From NCBI GenBank assembly GCA_022650485.1, contig JALCPP010000005.1, positions 1 through 64,000 on the forward strand: a DNA stretch of 64,000 bases, in the 5' to 3' direction. How positions within the stretch are numbered: the stretch's first letter is position 1; each line of letters opens with the position of its first letter. Both the position numbers and the translations under genes were made by a program. The stretch is from Oscillospiraceae bacterium (GTDB lineage Bacteria; Bacillota; Clostridia; Oscillospirales; Acutalibacteraceae). Under the pieces are notes generated by a model. The model saw only the letters and a program-made list of their open reading frames with translations. It did no database searches and was not told the DNA's origin. This document shows positions 60,358 to 64,000 of the stretch, in pieces.

Positions 60358-61347
60358 TTGTTTTGCCATGTAGGGAAAGCCCTGAAAACAGTTCTGCTCC
60401 TTTTTCTGGCGGTCATCCTTCTGACCGCTTCTGCAAGCTATGCCCGTCGTGCAGCACCGACGCAGGCACAGGAAGAAAAAAAATCGGACTATATTAAATA
60501 TGTCGAGTTTAACGTTTCGTATCTTGCGCTGAAAAAAGCAATGAATCTGGACATTGAGTCCCGCAAAGACGGCGGCAACCTCAGCTGGATTCAGATGCTG
60601 GCATATCTGGGCGCAAAATACGGGGGGGATTTTAAGCGTTATAAAAGTTCCGACATCGATGCTTTTGTAAAAAAAATACAGACTTCCAGCGTGGATGAAA
60701 TCACGAAAGACATGAAATATTACAGATACTATCTGGAAGCGTACACAGCTGTACTGGGGGGACTTCTCGGTAAATATCGTGAAGACGAAGAGGAAAAATA
60801 CGGTTTGATCGGATATTCTCCGATTGCAAAAACCTTTCCTTACTCCGACTGCGATGATTTCGGGGCACGGCGAACCTATGGCTATTCAAGGCCGCACCTG
60901 GGCCACGATATGATGGCGGCCACCGGAACACCGGTCATCGCGGTGGAATCCGGAGTTGTGGAGGCACTCGGCTGGAACCAGTACGGCGGCTGGAGAATTG
61001 GCATCCGCAGCTTTGACTCCAAGCGGTATTACTACTATGCTCACCTTCGCCAGAATCGCCCCTACGCCGAAAATCTTGCTGTTGGCCAAACTGTTAAGGC
61101 AGGGGACGTAATCGGCTATGTCGGCCGCACGGGATACAGTTCGAAGGAAAATGTAAACAACATTAAAATCAGCCACCTGCATTTCGGGCTTCAGCTGATT
61201 TTTGACGAAAGCCAGAAAGAATGCAACAATGAGATCTGGGTGGATGTTTATGCGTTGACCAAACTGCTGCGGCAGCATCAGTCTGAAGTTTACCGCGTTG
61301 CAGAAACAAAGGAATATTACCGAATCAAAGAGATTGAGATTGAATAA
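60358..61347 (+). CDS. M23-family metallopeptidase, membrane anchored
   Basis: 329 residues from TTG 60358, 8 bases after CGGGGG. N-terminal signal anchor (LKTVLLLFLAVILLTASASYARR). LytM domain: RPHLGHDMMAATGTPVIAVESGVVEALGWN holds the HxxxD metal ligands and SHLHFGLQL the HxH. The middle has YKSSDIDAFVKKIQTSSVDE, seen in clostridial sporulation peptidases of the SpoIIQ/CwlO kind. It cuts peptidoglycan cross-bridges outside the membrane. 56 bases after the sugar transferase, so likely cotranscribed. Confidence 0.88.
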   Translation: MFCHVGKALKTVLLLFLAVILLTASASYARRAAPTQAQEEKKSDYIKYVEFNVSYLALKKAMNLDIESRKDGGNLSWIQMLAYLGAKYGGDFKRYKSSDIDAFVKKIQTSSVDEITKDMKYYRYYLEAYTAVLGGLLGKYREDEEEKYGLIGYSPIAKTFPYSDCDDFGARRTYGYSRPHLGHDMMAATGTPVIAVESGVVEALGWNQYGGWRIGIRSFDSKRYYYYAHLRQNRPYAENLAVGQTVKAGDVIGYVGRTGYSSKENVNNIKISHLHFGLQLIFDESQKECNNEIWVDVYALTKLLRQHQSEVYRVAETKEYYRIKEIEIE

Positions 61348-61361
61348 GCCGGTCCAGACTT

Positions 61362-61407
61362 AACCAAAAGGACGGTCCTTCCCGCACGCAGGACCGTCCT
61401 TTTGGTT
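61362..61407 (+). terminator. Terminator of the M23 gene
   Basis: A 17-base perfect stem (AACCAAAAGGACGGTCC and its partner), 14 bases after the stop. Confidence 0.85.
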
Positions 61408-61457
61408 TGCTCATTGATTCGGTTTGGGGCAGGCTAGCTAATTCTCATGTTTTTTAC

Positions 61458-61486
61458 TTTACATTGGGATGTCTCTATGCTATAAT
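61458..61486 (+). promoter_or_regulatory. Promoter of tRNA-Leu
   Basis: TTTACA 61458-61463, 17-base spacer, TATAAT 61481-61486, about 60 bases before the tRNA. Confidence 0.85.
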
Positions 61487-61546
61487 ACTAAATTGCAACG
61501 GATTGATCTGCTATTTGATGATTTTCCTTTGTTTTCTTTAAAATTT

Positions 61547-61633
61547 GCCGCTGTGGCGAAACTGGCAGACGCAAGGGACTTAAAATCCCTCGGTAGCAAT
61601 ACTGTGCCGGTCCGAGTCCGGCCAGCGGCACCA
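61547..61633 (+). tRNA. tRNA-Leu (TAA)
   Basis: 87 bases with a long variable arm and an encoded CCA. Acceptor GCCGCTG / CAGCGGC; anticodon loop CTTAAAA gives TAA. Confidence 0.96.
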
Positions 61634-61634
61634 A

Positions 61635-61675
61635 CCAGAAACCCGCATGAATGCTGAATTCATGCGGGTTTCTGG
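61635..61675 (+). terminator. Hairpin after tRNA-Leu
   Basis: A 17-base perfect stem (CCAGAAACCCGCATGAA and partner) one base after the tRNA. The T run is short; termination or processing is likely. Confidence 0.7.
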
Positions 61676-61680
61676 CTCTA

Positions 61681-61709
61681 TTCAATACACCCCAACATTT
61701 ATTATAGAG
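61681..61709. repeat. 29-base repeat, copy 2, resembling an insertion-sequence end
   Basis: Same as 53884-53912 with one change. It directly follows the tRNA-Leu hairpin. The rest of 61710-61848 holds no gene. Confidence 0.5.
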
Positions 61710-61848
61710 TCTAAAATCAAAAATTCCCTCAAAGCTGCTGGAATATGCTTTTCGCAGCTTTGAGGAAAATAGAATTCAAAACAGCTGAGAAGTCAGTTCA
61801 TATTTGTCTATTCTGCATTTGCAGGCAATGAACCCAATCAGACTGAAT

Positions 61849-63168
61849 TTATTTGGTTAAGTCAATTTTCTGTTCACATTCCGCCTGCATATCCTTTAGT
61901 GCCTGTGCCGGGGTGACGGTGCCTGCCGCGGCGGCATCTAGGTGCTTTCCGACGATGTCCTGAAGTTCGGCGTATTGTGAAATAACAGGAGGAGTTACCA
62001 GATAGCTAAGGCTTTTAAAAACAGCTTTCCGGTTTTCCGGGGGCGTTTTGGCTGTGTACTGATTGATGATGGATTCATCGTTGACAGGCGGAAGTTCCCA
62101 TCCGGCATCCAGACGAATCTGAGTCGCTTCTTTGTTGGAAGAAATATAGGTGATGAATTTTGCGGCTTCGTTTGCTACTTTGCTGTCTTTATTCAGGACA
62201 TATCCGTTTGCAAAAAAGTGGGTTGCTTTTTGGGTGTGTCCCGGTTCAATGGCAACGTCCCATGCAAAGTCACAGTCTTTGGTGAAATCAGGGAAAGCCC
62301 AGCAACCGGTGATAATCATGCCGAGCCGACCGGCTTTGAACAGATCCCAGTCAGCATTGGAAACTCGCTCCAGCTGCGTTGGTGTAGGCATTACGTTGAG
62401 CTTGTTCTGCATATCCACCATATACTGCAGTGCTTCTGCGTTAGCCGGGGTATCCATTGTAAAAGTTTTTCCATCTTTACTGATCAGACCGCCGTCATTT
62501 TGTTTTGCTACTTTATAAAACTCATTAAAAGACAGCGGATGATAATATCCAAAGATGTTATCGCCGAGCGCACGGATCTTTTCCGCGGCTTTCATCGCGT
62601 CATCCCAAGTCCAGCTGTCGGTTGGATAGGAAACATTTGCTTTGTCAAACAGATCCTTATTGTAAATCATCAGCACAGTGGAAAAGCTGTTCGGAACACC
62701 GTATTGCTTGCCGTCGGCATTGAATGCTTTCAGGGCTGTTTGATTGTACGCGGAAGTGTCAATATGCTGGGATTTGATGACGTCGTCAAGCGGCATTAAG
62801 GCGCCTTTTTTGGCGTAGGAAACAAAGTTTTCATAGTTTAGTTCAAAGACATCCGCCGCTTTGCCGCCCGCTACCTTTGTAGTCAGCTGGGTGAAGTAAT
62901 CATCATAGCCGTAAGACTGCATTTTAATGGTGACATTCGGGTTTTCTTTTTGGTAGGCGTCGACCATTTTCTGCAAGTACTGTTCATTGTCACCAGAACC
63001 GGAGAACTGGTCAAACGTAATAGTTACCGGTTCGGATTCTTTGGATGCCGTGGAAGCAGAATCGTTACCTGCCGCGGACGGTGTGCTGCTTGAAGATGCG
63101 GTGGAACATGCGCTGAAGCAGAGAGACAGAGCCAGAATCAGGCTTACCAGGGACAAATGCTTTTTCAT
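61849..63168 (-). CDS. Sugar ABC transporter substrate-binding lipoprotein (family 1)
   Basis: 439 residues; the second ATG (63168) is 7 bases after GGGAGG. Lipobox ALSLCFSACSTA. Mature part VTITFDQFSGSGDNEQYLQKMVDAYQKENPNV and ADVFELNYENFVSYAKKGALMPLDDVI are typical of UgpB/MalE-like proteins. It lies downstream of a LacI-type regulator on the same strand. No permease genes lie downstream in the window; after it the strand carries only tRNA-Leu in the other direction. It is probably an orphan binding protein or the permeases lie elsewhere. Confidence 0.9.
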   Translation of the reverse strand: MKKHLSLVSLILALSLCFSACSTASSSSTPSAAGNDSASTASKESEPVTITFDQFSGSGDNEQYLQKMVDAYQKENPNVTIKMQSYGYDDYFTQLTTKVAGGKAADVFELNYENFVSYAKKGALMPLDDVIKSQHIDTSAYNQTALKAFNADGKQYGVPNSFSTVLMIYNKDLFDKANVSYPTDSWTWDDAMKAAEKIRALGDNIFGYYHPLSFNEFYKVAKQNDGGLISKDGKTFTMDTPANAEALQYMVDMQNKLNVMPTPTQLERVSNADWDLFKAGRLGMIITGCWAFPDFTKDCDFAWDVAIEPGHTQKATHFFANGYVLNKDSKVANEAAKFITYISSNKEATQIRLDAGWELPPVNDESIINQYTAKTPPENRKAVFKSLSYLVTPPVISQYAELQDIVGKHLDAAAAGTVTPAQALKDMQAECEQKIDLTK

Positions 63169-63262
63169 CATAATTCCTCCCGAATAATTTTGTTGCTTTT
63201 TTGTCCCTTTTCCTTTACAATATGTAAATGAAAAGGCGGTCGCAGCTGACTTCTTTTTCAGG

Positions 63263-63297
63263 AAGGTTACACTTGCTTTTGCCGGCGGTGTAACCTT
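63263..63297. terminator. Hairpin between LacI and binding-protein genes
   Basis: AAGGTTACAC / GTGTAACCTT, 10-base stem, directly after the LacI stop. T run on one side only (plus strand), so termination of the LacI message is uncertain. Confidence 0.5.
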
Positions 63298-63299
63298 TT

Positions 63300-64000
63300 T
63301 TATATCACCTTCTTTTCCGGTTTACTCTGAATGGTTTTGACAGAACCGCGCTCCACGATGGATACAGGCATAATTTCTTCCTGCTTTGTCAGTTTTGGAT
63401 TCTCAATGCTGTTGAGCAGAAGCTCCATGGCACGTTCCCCTTTGCGCGAAATGTCCTGATGAACGGTGGTAAGGCCGGGTGTCAGGTATTTTGAAATTTG
63501 CAGATCGTCAAAACCAATGACAGAGATATCATCTGGAACATGAATTCCATATTCGTAGAACGTTTTCATGGCGCTGATTGCAAGGATATCCGCTGTGGTA
63601 ACCACTGCGGTTGCTTTCAAACCGGACTGACAAAGTTTTTTTGCAAGCAGAATGCCGTTTGTATAATCAATTTTTCCTTCAAAAACATAGTGCGCGTCAA
63701 AAGGCAGGCTCCGTTCCTCCATGGCTTCCCGATAGCCATGCAAGCGTTGTTTCATGACGCCGTCATCTTTAATTTCGCCGCAGAAGAAGGCAATTTGGCG
63801 GTGCCCGTGGTCAATGGCATATTTTGTGGCAAGGTAGCTGCCGTAAATATCATCAATGCGAAGACTGTGGTAATAGTGGTCATTGCAGTAGCTGTCCACC
63901 AGCACAATGGGAATTTGCGTTTTTTTCAGTTCCTGGTAAAAGCTGTTCGGGTAGATGCCAATCACAATAATTCCGTCTAAATTTCGTTCTTTTGCAAGCG
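63300..64000 (-). CDS. LacI-family transcriptional regulator, C-terminal part
   Basis: The gene runs off the right edge; 233 codons are visible, and the reading frame continues past the last internal ATG to 64000 (LAKERNLDGIIVIG). It is the ligand-binding domain: PIVLVDSYCNDHYYHSLRIDDIYGSYLATKYAIDHGHRQIAFFCG, ISVIGFDDLQISKYLTPGLTTVHQD, then MVSIVERGSV-like. The DNA-binding domain lies outside. It most likely controls the adjacent binding-protein gene. Confidence 0.88.
   Translation of the reverse strand, partial: LAKERNLDGIIVIGIYPNSFYQELKKTQIPIVLVDSYCNDHYYHSLRIDDIYGSYLATKYAIDHGHRQIAFFCGEIKDDGVMKQRLHGYREAMEERSLPFDAHYVFEGKIDYTNGILLAKKLCQSGLKATAVVTTADILAISAMKTFYEYGIHVPDDISVIGFDDLQISKYLTPGLTTVHQDISRKGERAMELLLNSIENPKLTKQEEIMPVSIVERGSVKTIQSKPEKKVI

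Noticed and set aside
1-64000. CRISPR array, prophage, rRNA operon or complete insertion sequence
   Set aside because: No regularly spaced repeats, phage genes, rRNA sequence or transposase was seen in the window.

Overview
The window looks like the chromosome of an anaerobic, low-to-middle GC Clostridia bacterium, most likely an Oscillospiraceae/Ruminococcaceae relative. This is inferred from strong AGGAGG ribosome sites, T-box leaders, consensus sigma-A promoters with 17-base spacers, a CoA-transferase of the acetate/butyrate type, and superoxide reductase beside a superoxide dismutase. There is no rRNA, CRISPR array, prophage or intact insertion sequence. Coordinates 1 and 64000 both cut genes.

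Layout. 1-4320: a UlaA-type PTS operon (IIA, IIC, IIB, then a truncated gene) and a CoA-transferase, with the remnant of a LysR regulator behind it. 4957-6420: an MFS exporter preceded by a tiny reading frame, a terminator and complementary segments that look like an attenuator. 6472-13218: GH3 glycosidase, a divergent sugar ABC transporter and an AraC regulator. 13451-18656: a ROK regulator divergent from a DUF4867 / sugar kinase / fucose-isomerase-like operon. 18773-24260: cysteine desulfurase, then a second UlaA-type PTS operon carrying another isomerase-like protein. The two PTS operons share a 54-base upstream block with identical spacing of its conserved parts. 24277-39200: mixed functions: Sir2, CAP protein, SOD, a secreted repeat protein, an O-acylation pair (MBOAT plus SGNH-like), flavodoxin, HAD phosphatase, a large membrane protein, lipoproteins, DUF1540 and a cytidylate-kinase-like protein.

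39350-48712 is amino-acid biosynthesis under tRNA control. A tryptophan T-box (specifier UGG) precedes TrpB2 and a tryptophan-type ABC importer. A leucine T-box (specifier CUC) precedes leuACDB. cysK, gpsA and an Mrp-type ATPase follow. 52195-52478 holds an unidentified, well-folded RNA in front of a CarD-type regulator. 54000-64000 has tRNA-Val and tRNA-Leu, a patatin, two small paralogous proteins, PlsY, desulfoferrodoxin, galM, glucokinase, a sugar-phosphate transferase, an M23 peptidase, and a sugar-binding lipoprotein with a truncated LacI regulator.

Most worth following up are the MFS attenuator, the carD leader RNA, the shared PTS promoter block, a likely AUU start codon, the LysR relic and the short-protein genes.
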